Assembly: GCA_009773975.1 (NCBI GenBank)
Contig: VSMX01000110.1
Coordinates: forward strand, 1 to 5,339
Source: Desulfovibrio sp.
GTDB taxonomy: Bacteria; Desulfobacterota; Desulfovibrionia; Desulfovibrionales; Desulfovibrionaceae
Direction of reading: 5' to 3'
Length of the DNA stretch: 5,339 nt
The translations under genes were made by a program, and so were the position numbers. Below, in pieces: positions 1 through 5,339 of the stretch. Each line of letters begins with the position of its first letter. Position 1 is the first letter of the stretch. Under the pieces are notes generated by a model. That model ran no database searches and was not told where the DNA came from. It saw only the letters and a program-made list of their open reading frames with translations.

Positions 1-1136
1 TGGCGGCTGATGTGCTGGACAACCTGGATGCAGACCTAGCCGCCGAAATCATAGCGGAGATGGATCGGGACGACGCGGCCGACATTCTGGACGAGCTGGA
101 AGCCGAGCGCCGCGACGCCGTTCTGGAAAAAATGAACAGGGAGGATTCGGAAGACCTCCGCCATCTGCTGAATTTCGATTCCGATTCGGCGGCCGGCGTG
201 ATGAACACCGATCTCATCCTCCTGGAAGACAACCTGACCGTGGATGAGGCCATTGCCCACATTCGCCGCGAGATGGAAGACAAGGAAAGCCCCTATTATG
301 GTTATGTGGTAGATGAGCATGACCTTCTGACCGGCGTTCTTTCCCTGCGCGATCTCATGCTGGCAAGGCCGGGCACGATAATCGGCGATATAGCTGCCGG
401 CCAGAATGTGGTCAGCGTAACATGGGACACGGACAAGGAAGAAGTCGCCAACCTGCTTTCCCACTACAATTACCTGGCCATGCCTGTTGTGGATTATGAA
501 GGGCATATCATGGGCGTGGTAACGTACGACGATATCATGGACATTATCCATGAGGAAGCCAGCGCCGACATGCTGGGCATGGTCGGCGCGGACCCGGAAG
601 AAAGCAGCGACACGCCCTGGAAGGAAAGCGTTCGCAAGCGTTTGCCCTGGCTTGTGGTCAATTTGCTCAATTCGGCCCTCTCGGCTTCCGTTGTTTACAT
701 GTTTGACGGCACAATAGAGCAGATGGCCGTGCTTGCCGTGCTGATGCCCATGGTGGCCAACCAGGGCGGCAATACCGGCCAGCAATCCCTGGCCGTAATG
801 ATTCGCCAGCTGGCCAAGGACCGTTTCGATGCCAAAAAAGCCTGGCTTGCGGTGCTTCGGGAAGGCAAGATCGGTCTGGCCACGGGGCTGGTCATGGCCC
901 TGCTTTCTTTTTGCGGCGCCTGGTGGTTTACCAAAAATGAAAAAGTGGGCATTGTAATGGGCGGCGCCATTCTTTGCGACATGCTGCTGGGTTCGATTGC
1001 GGGCGGTTCCATTCCGCTTGTTTTTCGGGCTCTTGGGCGGGATCCGGCCCAGGCCTCAAGCATTTTCCTGACCACTTTGACAGATGGAGCGGGCTTTTTC
1101 ATATTTCTTGGCCTCGCAACCCTGTTTCTCTTCTGA
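1..1136 (+). CDS. mgtE: Magnesium transporter MgtE, 5'-truncated by the window edge
   Basis: MgtE is an inner-membrane Mg2+ channel/transporter gated by cytoplasmic Mg2+ sensing. The reading frame (codons from position 3) is open to the left edge. The GTG at 12 lies inside a conserved helical region, so it is an internal Val, and roughly 75 N-terminal residues are missing compared with the usual length of about 450. Counting that Val as residue 1, an acidic helical N domain (1-60) is followed by two CBS domains (about 63-120 and 123-182). A membrane domain with about five helices runs from 210 to 374. It has the family's GGN motif at 252-254, in the context PMVANQGGNTGQQ, and ends in TLTDGAGFFIFLGLATLF. 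Asp358 in that last helix matches the pore Mg2+-binding Asp of characterised MgtE proteins. The conserved pore residues suggest a functional protein. No terminator is visible in the 45 nt before ybhG, so the two may be cotranscribed. Confidence 0.95.
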   Translation, partial: AADVLDNLDADLAAEIIAEMDRDDAADILDELEAERRDAVLEKMNREDSEDLRHLLNFDSDSAAGVMNTDLILLEDNLTVDEAIAHIRREMEDKESPYYGYVVDEHDLLTGVLSLRDLMLARPGTIIGDIAAGQNVVSVTWDTDKEEVANLLSHYNYLAMPVVDYEGHIMGVVTYDDIMDIIHEEASADMLGMVGADPEESSDTPWKESVRKRLPWLVVNLLNSALSASVVYMFDGTIEQMAVLAVLMPMVANQGGNTGQQSLAVMIRQLAKDRFDAKKAWLAVLREGKIGLATGLVMALLSFCGAWWFTKNEKVGIVMGGAILCDMLLGSIAGGSIPLVFRALGRDPAQASSIFLTTLTDGAGFFIFLGLATLFLF

Positions 1137-1181
1137 GAAGATTCATTTTCCGCCAATCCTGCAAGCTACAGGACACGCTTC

Positions 1182-2180
1182 ATGACATTATCGAAAAAAA
1201 CGAAACTGCTTCCTGCCATAGCATGTTTGCTGGCCATAATCGGCGGCGCCGGATTTTGCTGGCAATATTTCGGCTCCAGCAAATCAGGCGCCCTCACCCT
1301 TTACGGCAATGTGGACATCAGGCAGGTTGACCTTGGTTTTCGGGTTGGCGGCCGCATAGCGGAAGTTCTGGTGGACGAAGGCGACAAGGTTGAGGAAGGG
1401 CAGCCCATGGCCAGGCTGGATGCCGATATTCTGGCCCAGCAAAAAAACCGTGCCGCTGCCTCGCTTGAGGCCCAGAAAGCCCAGCTTGCAAAGCTTGAAC
1501 GCGGCTACCGCGTGCAGGAAGTCGCCCAGGCCAGGGCCAAAGTGGCTGCCGCAAAGGCCGTGGCCGTCAATGCCGCCCAAAATTTGCATCGCGTGTCGGC
1601 CATGCGCGGAGAAAACGCGATTTCCCAAAAAGAGCTGGACAATGCCAGAGCCCAGGACAGGGAGGCCAAAGCAAGACTCAAAGAGGCCCAGGACAATCTG
1701 GACATGCTCAGTTCCGGTTTTCGTGAAGAGGAGGTTTCCGCCCAGAAAGCTGCCGTGGATGAGGCCGAAGCCCAGTTTGCAATGGCCGGAATCCAGCTTG
1801 ACGACGCCGTGCTCCATGCCCCGCAAAAAGGCATTGTGCTTACACGGGCCAGGGAAGCGGGAGCCATCGTTGACGCGGGGCAGACAGTCTATACCCTTAC
1901 CCTTGTAAATCCCGTCTGGCTCAGGGCATACGTTGACGAGCCAAACCTGGGGCTGATCAAGCCGGGCATGGCTGTGCGCGTGGCTGTTGACGCGGCGCCC
2001 GGCAGGACTTTCCCCGGCAGGGTCGGCTTCATTTCCCCGTCCGCCGAATTCACGCCAAAAACGGTCGAAACGGAGGAAGTGCGTACGGCCCTTGTTTACC
2101 GGTTGCGCATCCAGGCGGAAGACCCGGAAAATGTCATGCGCCAGGGCATGCCCGTAACCATTTTTGTGGAAGACAAATGA
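1182..2180 (+). CDS. ybhG: HlyD-family membrane-fusion (adaptor) protein, YbhG type
   Basis: This is the periplasmic adaptor of an ABC efflux system. It is anchored in the inner membrane and would link an ABC transporter to an outer-membrane channel. The 332 residues are the length I recall for Escherichia coli YbhG. A basic N-terminus (SKKTK) is followed by one membrane segment (about 9-28). The family-typical stretch LTLYGNVDIRQVDLGFRVGG (38-57) begins the lipoyl/barrel-sandwich half. A long Ala/Gln/Glu-rich coiled-coil hairpin spans about 84-200. The barrel half follows, with HAPQKGIVLTRA (212-223), PVWLRAYVDEPNL (244-256) and the signature SPSAEFTPKTVET (285-297). The two coiled-coil arms share a G-[YF]-R-x-x-E-V motif (108 and 179), as expected of a hairpin with pseudo-repeats. 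The ATG has an ACAGGA ribosome site (1168-1173) 8 nt upstream. It overlaps ybhF by 4 nt. The family assignment is firm; the substrate is unknown (the E. coli system has been linked to drug and cation export). Confidence 0.93.
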   Translation: MTLSKKTKLLPAIACLLAIIGGAGFCWQYFGSSKSGALTLYGNVDIRQVDLGFRVGGRIAEVLVDEGDKVEEGQPMARLDADILAQQKNRAAASLEAQKAQLAKLERGYRVQEVAQARAKVAAAKAVAVNAAQNLHRVSAMRGENAISQKELDNARAQDREAKARLKEAQDNLDMLSSGFREEEVSAQKAAVDEAEAQFAMAGIQLDDAVLHAPQKGIVLTRAREAGAIVDAGQTVYTLTLVNPVWLRAYVDEPNLGLIKPGMAVRVAVDAAPGRTFPGRVGFISPSAEFTPKTVETEEVRTALVYRLRIQAEDPENVMRQGMPVTIFVEDK

Positions 2181-3922
2181 GCGGCGGCATTGCCGTAAAA
2201 CTTGTCGATCTGCATATTTCCTACGGCAAGGGCAAGACAGAAGTCGAGGCGCTGAAGGGCCTTACGGCCAATATTGCCGAAGGCCGCATAACTGGCCTTG
2301 TAGGGCCGGATGCTTCCGGCAAGACAACCCTGATGCGCCTGCTTGCGGGGCTGCTTTCCCCAACTGCCGGCAGCGCGGAAATTTTTGGTCTGCCTGCCGA
2401 CAGGCTGACCAACCGCTATCCGAACGCCATTGGCTATATGCCCCAGCGGTTTGGCCTTTACGAGGATCTTTCCGTCATTGCCAACATGCGGCTTTATGCT
2501 TCCTTGCGGGGCATAACAGGAGAAGAAAGGGAAGGTCTTTTCGCCAGATTGCTCAAGTTTACCTCCCTTGCCCCATTTACCAAAAGGCTTGCGGGCAAAT
2601 TGTCCGGCGGCATGAAACAGAAACTGGGCATAGCCTGCGCGCTTTTGGGCAATCCCCGGCTTTTGCTGCTGGATGAGCCCGGGGTTGGCGTTGACCCGGA
2701 ATCCAGGCGCGATCTCTGGAAAATGGTTGTGGAGCTTTCCGGCAACGGCATGACCGTGCTCTGGTCCACATCCTATATGGATGAAGCCGCGCGCTGCCCG
2801 GCGGTTATCATGCTCGATTCCGGCAAGGCCATTTTTGAAGGCAAGCCAGAAGACCTGACCCAAAAAATGGCCGGCCAGGTCTATTTGCTCAAGCCCAAAA
2901 ACGAGGGGGAACCCGATGGACAGGCCCATCGCAAGGCGCTTGCCTGGTGGACATTGCGCGAGGGCGTCAGCGACGCCCTGATTCAGGGCAGCAGCATTCG
3001 CCTGGCCGTGGCAAAAAATGCTTCCCCCGATGTTCGGCAGGAAATTCTTGCCCAAGGTGGCAAACCAACAAGCCCAATGCTTGAGGATGCCTATATGGCG
3101 GAGGTAGGCGGCATTGACAAAAGGCCATCCCCATACGCAGATATTGGCCATATAGGCGATGCGCAAAATGCCGGCGCCAGGATTGTGGCCAACAGGCTGA
3201 CCAAAAAGTTTGGGGATTTCACGGCCGTGCGCGATATGAGCTTTACAGTGAGGGCCGGCGAAATTTATGGCTTGCTTGGCCCCAATGGAGCGGGCAAATC
3301 GACTACTTTCAGGATGCTTTGCGGCCTGTTGCGCCCAACATCTGGCGAATGTTCCGTCGATGGCGTTGATCTTTTGCGTTCCGGCAGCGAGGCGCGCGCC
3401 AGGCTTGGCTATATGGCCCAGAAATTTTCGCTTTATCCGGATATCACAGTCTGGCAAAATATAATGATTTGCGCTGATTTGTACGGGCTTTCCCAAAAAA
3501 GACGGGATTCATTGCTGCCAATCCTTGTCAACGCGCTTTATCTGGATAATTATCTGCACAAGAAAAGCGGAATGCTGCCGCCAGGCCTCAAGCAAAGGCT
3601 GGCGCTGTTATGCGCCACGCTGCACGAACCGCCGGTATTGTTTCTGGATGAGCCGACTTCCGGCGTGGATGTGCGCACCAGGCGCGATTTCTGGAAGCAT
3701 ATTTCGGCTCTGACAACAGCAGGGGCCTCCGTGCTGGTTACCACCCATTTCATGGAAGAAGCCGAATACTGCGACCGCATAGCGCTGATTTACCGCGGCT
3801 CGATGATCACCACGGGAAGCCCGGACGATTTGAAGGCAAGCGTAAAGGGTGTGGCTGATCCAACCCTGGAAGATGCCTTTATTGCCCATATTGAGAAATA
3901 TGACCGCGAGCATCCGCTTTAA
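2177..3922 (+). CDS. ybhF: ABC transporter ATP-binding protein with two fused nucleotide-binding domains, YbhF type
   Basis: This cytoplasmic ATPase would power the ABC-2 exporter served by YbhG. At 581 residues it fits YbhF-type twin ATPases. Domain 1 has Walker A GPDASGKT (43-50), Q-loop Gln90, signature LSGGM (142-146) and Walker B LLLLDEP (162-168). Its H-loop position reads STSY, giving Ser199 instead of His. Domain 2 has Walker A GPNGAGKS (368-375), Q-loop Gln415, signature LPPGL (467-471) in place of LSGGQ, Walker B VLFLDEP (487-493) and H-loop His524 (TTHF). Each domain ends in a P-x-LEDA motif (300-305 and 562-567), marking the duplication. The ATG overlaps the ybhG stop (ATGA) with GGAAG at 2168-2172 upstream, which indicates translational coupling. 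The partner permease genes do not follow; the next gene lies after a 142-nt gap and is on its own promoter. The function is firm at family level, and the substrate is unknown. Confidence 0.94.
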   Translation: MSGGIAVKLVDLHISYGKGKTEVEALKGLTANIAEGRITGLVGPDASGKTTLMRLLAGLLSPTAGSAEIFGLPADRLTNRYPNAIGYMPQRFGLYEDLSVIANMRLYASLRGITGEEREGLFARLLKFTSLAPFTKRLAGKLSGGMKQKLGIACALLGNPRLLLLDEPGVGVDPESRRDLWKMVVELSGNGMTVLWSTSYMDEAARCPAVIMLDSGKAIFEGKPEDLTQKMAGQVYLLKPKNEGEPDGQAHRKALAWWTLREGVSDALIQGSSIRLAVAKNASPDVRQEILAQGGKPTSPMLEDAYMAEVGGIDKRPSPYADIGHIGDAQNAGARIVANRLTKKFGDFTAVRDMSFTVRAGEIYGLLGPNGAGKSTTFRMLCGLLRPTSGECSVDGVDLLRSGSEARARLGYMAQKFSLYPDITVWQNIMICADLYGLSQKRRDSLLPILVNALYLDNYLHKKSGMLPPGLKQRLALLCATLHEPPVLFLDEPTSGVDVRTRRDFWKHISALTTAGASVLVTTHFMEEAEYCDRIALIYRGSMITTGSPDDLKASVKGVADPTLEDAFIAHIEKYDREHPL

Positions 3923-3935
3923 AATTGAGGTGAAA

Positions 3936-3967
3936 TTGCGCCAAACCGGAAAAGTTTGCCTGCGCAA
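3936..3967. repeat. Interrupted inverted repeat downstream of ybhF
   Basis: The arms TTGCGC (3936-3941) and GCGCAA (3962-3967) are perfect inverted copies. Inside them CAAAC (3942-3946) pairs with GTTTG (3954-3958), giving 11 pairs in all, a 7-nt loop (CGGAAAA) and a 3-nt bulge (CCT, 3959-3961). No T-run follows, so it is not a classic intrinsic terminator. Its centre lies about 90 nt upstream of the start site predicted for the sigma-54 promoter at 4016. That is where enhancer-binding activators often sit, so it could be an activator site. It could equally be a 3'-end stabilising stem for the ybhGF message. The symmetry is directly visible; either role is inference. Confidence 0.45.
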
Positions 3968-3970
3968 ATG

Positions 3971-4000
3971 GGGAGTGTGAGGCTGAAAGCCTTGTTTCCC
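3971..4000 (+). terminator. Imperfect stem-loop, possible terminator of the ybhGF transcript
   Basis: AGGCT (3980-3984) and AGCCT (3988-3992) form a stem with a GAA loop. As plus-strand RNA it extends outward through G.U pairs and one bulged T (3976) to GGG (3971-3973) pairing with CCC (3998-4000). Because several pairs are G.U, the structure is much better as plus-strand RNA than as its complement. Only a weak T-rich stretch (AATACATTTT) follows, so termination would be partial. Its position between ybhF and an independent promoter fits a transcript end. Confidence 0.35.
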
Positions 4001-4015
4001 AATACATTTTGAGGT

Positions 4016-4031
4016 TGGCCTCCAATTTGCA
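4016..4031 (+). promoter_or_regulatory. Sigma-54 (-24/-12) promoter
   Basis: The sequence TGGCCTCCAATTTGCA matches the TGGC and TTGCA blocks of the sigma-54 consensus TGGCACG-N4-TTGCA. The GG (4017-4018) and GC (4029-4030) are at exactly the required 12-nt offset, and the base before TGGC is a pyrimidine, as preferred. Only the ACG of the -24 block differs. The predicted start is near 4042, leaving a leader of about 23 nt that contains the ribosome site of the gene at 4065. It lies in a non-coding gap, which makes a chance match less likely. Use of this promoter would require an NtrC-type AAA+ activator, which is not in the window. Confidence 0.7.
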
Positions 4032-4054
4032 TATTATGGACAAACGCCAACCCT

Positions 4055-4059
4055 GGAGG
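4055..4059 (+). promoter_or_regulatory. Strong Shine-Dalgarno site
   Basis: GGAGG sits 5 nt before the ATG at 4065. It fixes that codon as the start of the 158-residue gene and falls within the short leader predicted for the sigma-54 promoter. Confidence 0.85.
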
Positions 4060-4064
4060 CGATT

Positions 4065-4541
4065 ATGGAAATTAATACCCAAAATATCGAAGCCCTGATG
4101 AGGGTGCAGGAACAGCAAGCCCAGCGCAAGACTGGAGAAGCCTCCCAGGACTTCAATACCTTGCTGTTTCAGGAACTCTCTGCTGACTCCATGGGCGGGG
4201 CAGCGTCCGTTCCCGGTACGCCCCAGGCCCAGATGATCAGCCAGATTTTGCTGGACTCCGGTCAGCACACAGATACTTCCAGCCTGAATGCCGCCTTTGA
4301 CCAGGCCTCCGGCGCGCTTGACCTTTGGGATGCCTATGCCCGGAGCATTGGAGGAGGACAGGCCTCCCTGCGGGATGCCTACTCCATCCTGGAGGGGATA
4401 GACAGCAAGGTTTCCCGCTTGAGGCAGGATACCGCCGGCCTGCAAGGCAGGAATACGGGTCTGGACGATGTGCTCAACCAGCTTGAAATTATGACCGCAA
4501 CGGAAAAATTCAAGTTCAACCGCGGCGACTACAACATTTGA
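4065..4541 (+). CDS. Conserved-looking hypothetical protein, sigma-54-driven, soluble
   Basis: I do not recognise this 158-residue protein with confidence. It has no signal peptide and no membrane segment. It is rich in Gln, Asp, Ser and Ala. The N-terminal half has an amphipathic stretch, FNTLLFQELSADS (29-41), that loosely recalls the start of flagellar rod-binding (FlgJ N-terminal) domains, but the rest does not follow that family. The C-terminal half looks mostly helical, with heptad-like spacing in about 105-145 (YSILEGIDSKVSRLRQ and VLNQLEIMTATEKF). It ends in KFKFNRGDYNI, which has the look of a conserved tail. It is a single-gene unit between a sigma-54 promoter and an intrinsic terminator. 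Sigma-54 often drives flagellar, surface or nutrient-stress genes, so a motility-related or surface-related role is possible but unproven. Start and reading frame are well supported by the GGAGG site. Confidence 0.85.
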   Translation: MEINTQNIEALMRVQEQQAQRKTGEASQDFNTLLFQELSADSMGGAASVPGTPQAQMISQILLDSGQHTDTSSLNAAFDQASGALDLWDAYARSIGGGQASLRDAYSILEGIDSKVSRLRQDTAGLQGRNTGLDDVLNQLEIMTATEKFKFNRGDYNI

Positions 4542-4586
4542 GGAGCCGAAGGAAACAGCAATTTCACCAGAATGAAAATCAAAACA

Positions 4587-4620
4587 AAAGACCGCGGACT
4601 TTCAGGGCTCCGCGGTCTTT
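4587..4620. terminator. Bidirectional intrinsic terminator between convergent genes
   Basis: A perfect 12-bp stem, AAAGACCGCGGA (4587-4598) against TCCGCGGTCTTT (4609-4620), encloses a 10-nt loop. Plus-strand transcripts from the gene ending at 4541 would meet a moderate U-rich tail (CTTTCCTTATT). Minus-strand transcripts from the LysM gene and small ORF would meet a stronger one (CTTTTGTTTTGATTTTC). The stem begins 24 nt beyond the stop of the minus-strand small ORF and 45 nt beyond the plus-strand stop. Confidence 0.9.
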
Positions 4621-4644
4621 CCTTATTCGCAAGTATTTTGTGGT

Positions 4645-4809
4645 TCAAGGCCCCGGCCGGAAGGCCACAAGCCCGCTTTGGCTAATCAATTTACTGTCAG
4701 AGACCGTTTTCACTTCAGTGGAAACAGGCTCTTCCGCCGGATCTGCAATCCGGCGCGCCGCGTAAAGCGGCGTGAATGAGCCAAAAACACGTTTTTTGAC
4801 GAATGCCAT
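4645..4809 (-). CDS. Small 54-residue ORF downstream of the LysM gene, function unknown
   Basis: An ATG at 4809-4807 starts 11 nt after the LysM gene's stop. A ribosome site, GGAAG (4819-4815 on the minus strand), lies 5 nt before it. The frame runs 54 codons to a TGA (4647-4645), and the shared terminator follows 24 nt later. The product begins MAFVKKRVFGSFTPLYAARR and ends VAFRPGP. It has a basic N-terminal half, an acidic central patch (ADPAEEP, about 22-28), and no Cys, no clear membrane span and no domain I recognise. The tight spacing, good ribosome site and placement just before a terminator argue for a translated second gene of the LysM operon. Against this, the ORF is short and contains two strong hairpins (4735-4772), so a structured 3' RNA region remains possible. 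Confidence 0.6.
   Translation of the reverse strand: MAFVKKRVFGSFTPLYAARRIADPAEEPVSTEVKTVSDSKLISQSGLVAFRPGP
4735..4772. repeat. Two abutting perfect hairpins
   Basis: CGCCGGAT (4735-4742) and ATCCGGCG (4748-4755) form an 8-bp stem with a 5-nt loop. It is immediately followed by CGCCGC (4756-4761) and GCGGCG (4767-4772), a 6-bp stem with a 5-nt loop. No base separates the two. They lie inside the minus-strand small ORF and would form in RNA of either strand. Both loops are A/T-containing pentamers closed by GC-rich stems, a layout seen in some extragenic palindromic elements and structured RNAs. I cannot say whether they are functional. Confidence 0.5.
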
Positions 4810-4820
4810 TTTCGCTTCCG

Positions 4821-5339
4821 TCAGTTCTCGACAACAAGTGTCGCTCCAAAGCGCAGGTTCTTCTCGTTGACATTGTTCCAGCGCTTGAGATCATCCACGC
4901 TTACATTGTACCTTTTGGCAATTGTCCAGAGGCTCTGATTCTTGCCCACGATATGCGTTTTCTTTTTCGTCTTGCCTATTTTTCCACTTGCCCCGCCCTT
5001 GGCAGGCGCGCTTTTTTGGGGGATGCGCAGGGTCTGGCCGGCGTGAAGCTTGCCGTTTTTTTCAATCCCGTTATGTCTGGCAATATCGTCAATGCTTACA
5101 TTATATTTGCGGGACAAGGCATAGAGGGTTTCATTGCTCTTGAGCTGATGCTCCCTGCCGCCCGTGGCCTGCACAGGCTTCACAGGTGCGGCCTTGGCCT
5201 TGCCCTTGCTTTCAAGCGCGGCGTATGCGGTTTTGTGCAGATTGAGGGAGCCTGGCAACAGAATGGTCTGGCCGGCTTTCAGGCGGTTTATGCCGGGATT
5301 TGCAATCTGCAGGCGCCCAAGGGGAATATTGCTTCTTTT
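4821..5339 (-). CDS. LysM-repeat cell-wall protein, C-terminal part, MltD-like; 5' end beyond the window
   Basis: The frame is open to the right edge and ends at TGA (4823-4821). The TTG at 5258 is an internal Leu, since the in-frame residues before it (ANPGINRLKAGQTIL) already look like the end of a peptidoglycan-binding module. Of the 172 visible residues, 1-29 are that partial, degenerate LysM-like segment. Two full LysM domains follow, at about 62-107 (QLKSNETLYALSRKYNVS...AGQTLRIP) and 128-170 (HIVGKNQSLWTIAKRYNVS...FGATLVVE). They are joined by Lys/Ala/Pro/Gly-rich linkers. LysM domains bind the N-acetylglucosamine chains of peptidoglycan. The layout, with an NPG..N...LLP segment before two LysM repeats at the extreme C-terminus, is like membrane-bound lytic transglycosylase D. 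The catalytic domain would lie outside the window, so a LysM peptidase or adaptor cannot be excluded. It is probably cotranscribed with the small ORF at 4645. Confidence 0.88.
   Translation of the reverse strand, partial: KRSNIPLGRLQIANPGINRLKAGQTILLPGSLNLHKTAYAALESKGKAKAAPVKPVQATGGREHQLKSNETLYALSRKYNVSIDDIARHNGIEKNGKLHAGQTLRIPQKSAPAKGGASGKIGKTKKKTHIVGKNQSLWTIAKRYNVSVDDLKRWNNVNEKNLRFGATLVVEN

Noticed and set aside
12..14. GTG as the start of mgtE
   Set aside because: The frame stays open to the window edge, and the residues before it (Ala-Ala-Asp) fit the helical N domain; the protein would also be about 75 residues too short.
36..785. Antisense open frame (249 codons) opposite mgtE
   Set aside because: It overlaps the CBS and membrane domains of mgtE, has no ribosome site that I can see, and its His/Gly/Val-rich product looks like a mirror of sense codons.
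2096..3496. Long antisense open frame (466 codons) opposite ybhG/ybhF
   Set aside because: It lies opposite the well-supported ybhF with all its ATPase motifs. Its product is a low-complexity-looking mix rich in Gly, Ala, His and Lys with no recognisable domain. Such frames arise from the codon bias of the sense gene.
3879..4445. Antisense frame of 188 codons covering the 3923-4064 gap and the 158-residue gene
   Set aside because: It runs through the sigma-54 promoter and the opposite gene. The plus strand has a strong GGAGG-ATG start and a terminator, whereas this frame shows no such signals.
4538..4765. Plus-strand frame of 75 codons starting with TTG
   Set aside because: It overlaps the previous stop, lacks a clear ribosome site, and runs straight through the bidirectional terminator and across the better-supported minus-strand small ORF.
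4891..5110. Two similar DNA stretches near 4891-4910 and 5088-5106
   Set aside because: Both encode the YNVS[IV]DD core of the two LysM domains, so the similarity reflects domain duplication and not a separate repeat element.
5256..5258. TTG as the start of the LysM gene
   Set aside because: Upstream in-frame residues to the edge read as part of a peptidoglycan-binding module, so the gene continues beyond 5339.

Overview
The window looks like chromosomal DNA of a Gram-negative, moderately GC-rich proteobacterium. The pointers are a HlyD-type periplasmic adaptor with its twin-domain ABC ATPase (the YbhG/YbhF pair), a clear -24/-12 (sigma-54) promoter, and the C-terminus of a LysM cell-wall protein that resembles the MltD lytic transglycosylases. 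The general look suggests a Desulfovibrio-like deltaproteobacterium. That placement is inference only, because no marker gene is present.

Plus strand, 1-3922: this is a probable transcription unit of three genes. The first is the 3' five-sixths of mgtE, a Mg2+ channel/transporter cut by the left edge. After 45 nt comes ybhG (inner-membrane-anchored adaptor). Then comes ybhF (two fused ABC ATPase domains), whose ATG overlaps the ybhG stop by 4 nt. The ABC-2 permease pair (YbhS/YbhR type) that normally follows these two genes is absent. The ATPase is followed directly by a 142-nt non-coding gap.

Gap 3923-4064: it holds an inverted repeat (3936-3967), an imperfect RNA stem-loop (3971-4000) and a sigma-54 promoter with exact spacing (4016-4031). 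The promoter is placed to give a short leader carrying a strong Shine-Dalgarno site. The leader feeds a 158-residue soluble protein of unknown function (4065-4541), which therefore appears to be expressed independently of the transporter genes.

Minus strand, 5339-4645: this strand converges on the sigma-54-driven gene. It carries the C-terminal part of a multi-LysM protein, cut by the right edge. Eleven nt downstream is a 54-codon ORF (4645-4809) with its own ribosome binding site, running towards a shared, bidirectional intrinsic terminator (4587-4620). The small ORF contains two abutting perfect hairpins, so a structured RNA is an alternative reading.

No tRNA, rRNA, CRISPR array, insertion sequence or phage gene was seen. 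The points most worth following up are the small ORF with its hairpins, the sigma-54 promoter with its uncharacterised target gene, and the permease-less YbhGF pair with one apparently degenerate ATP site.
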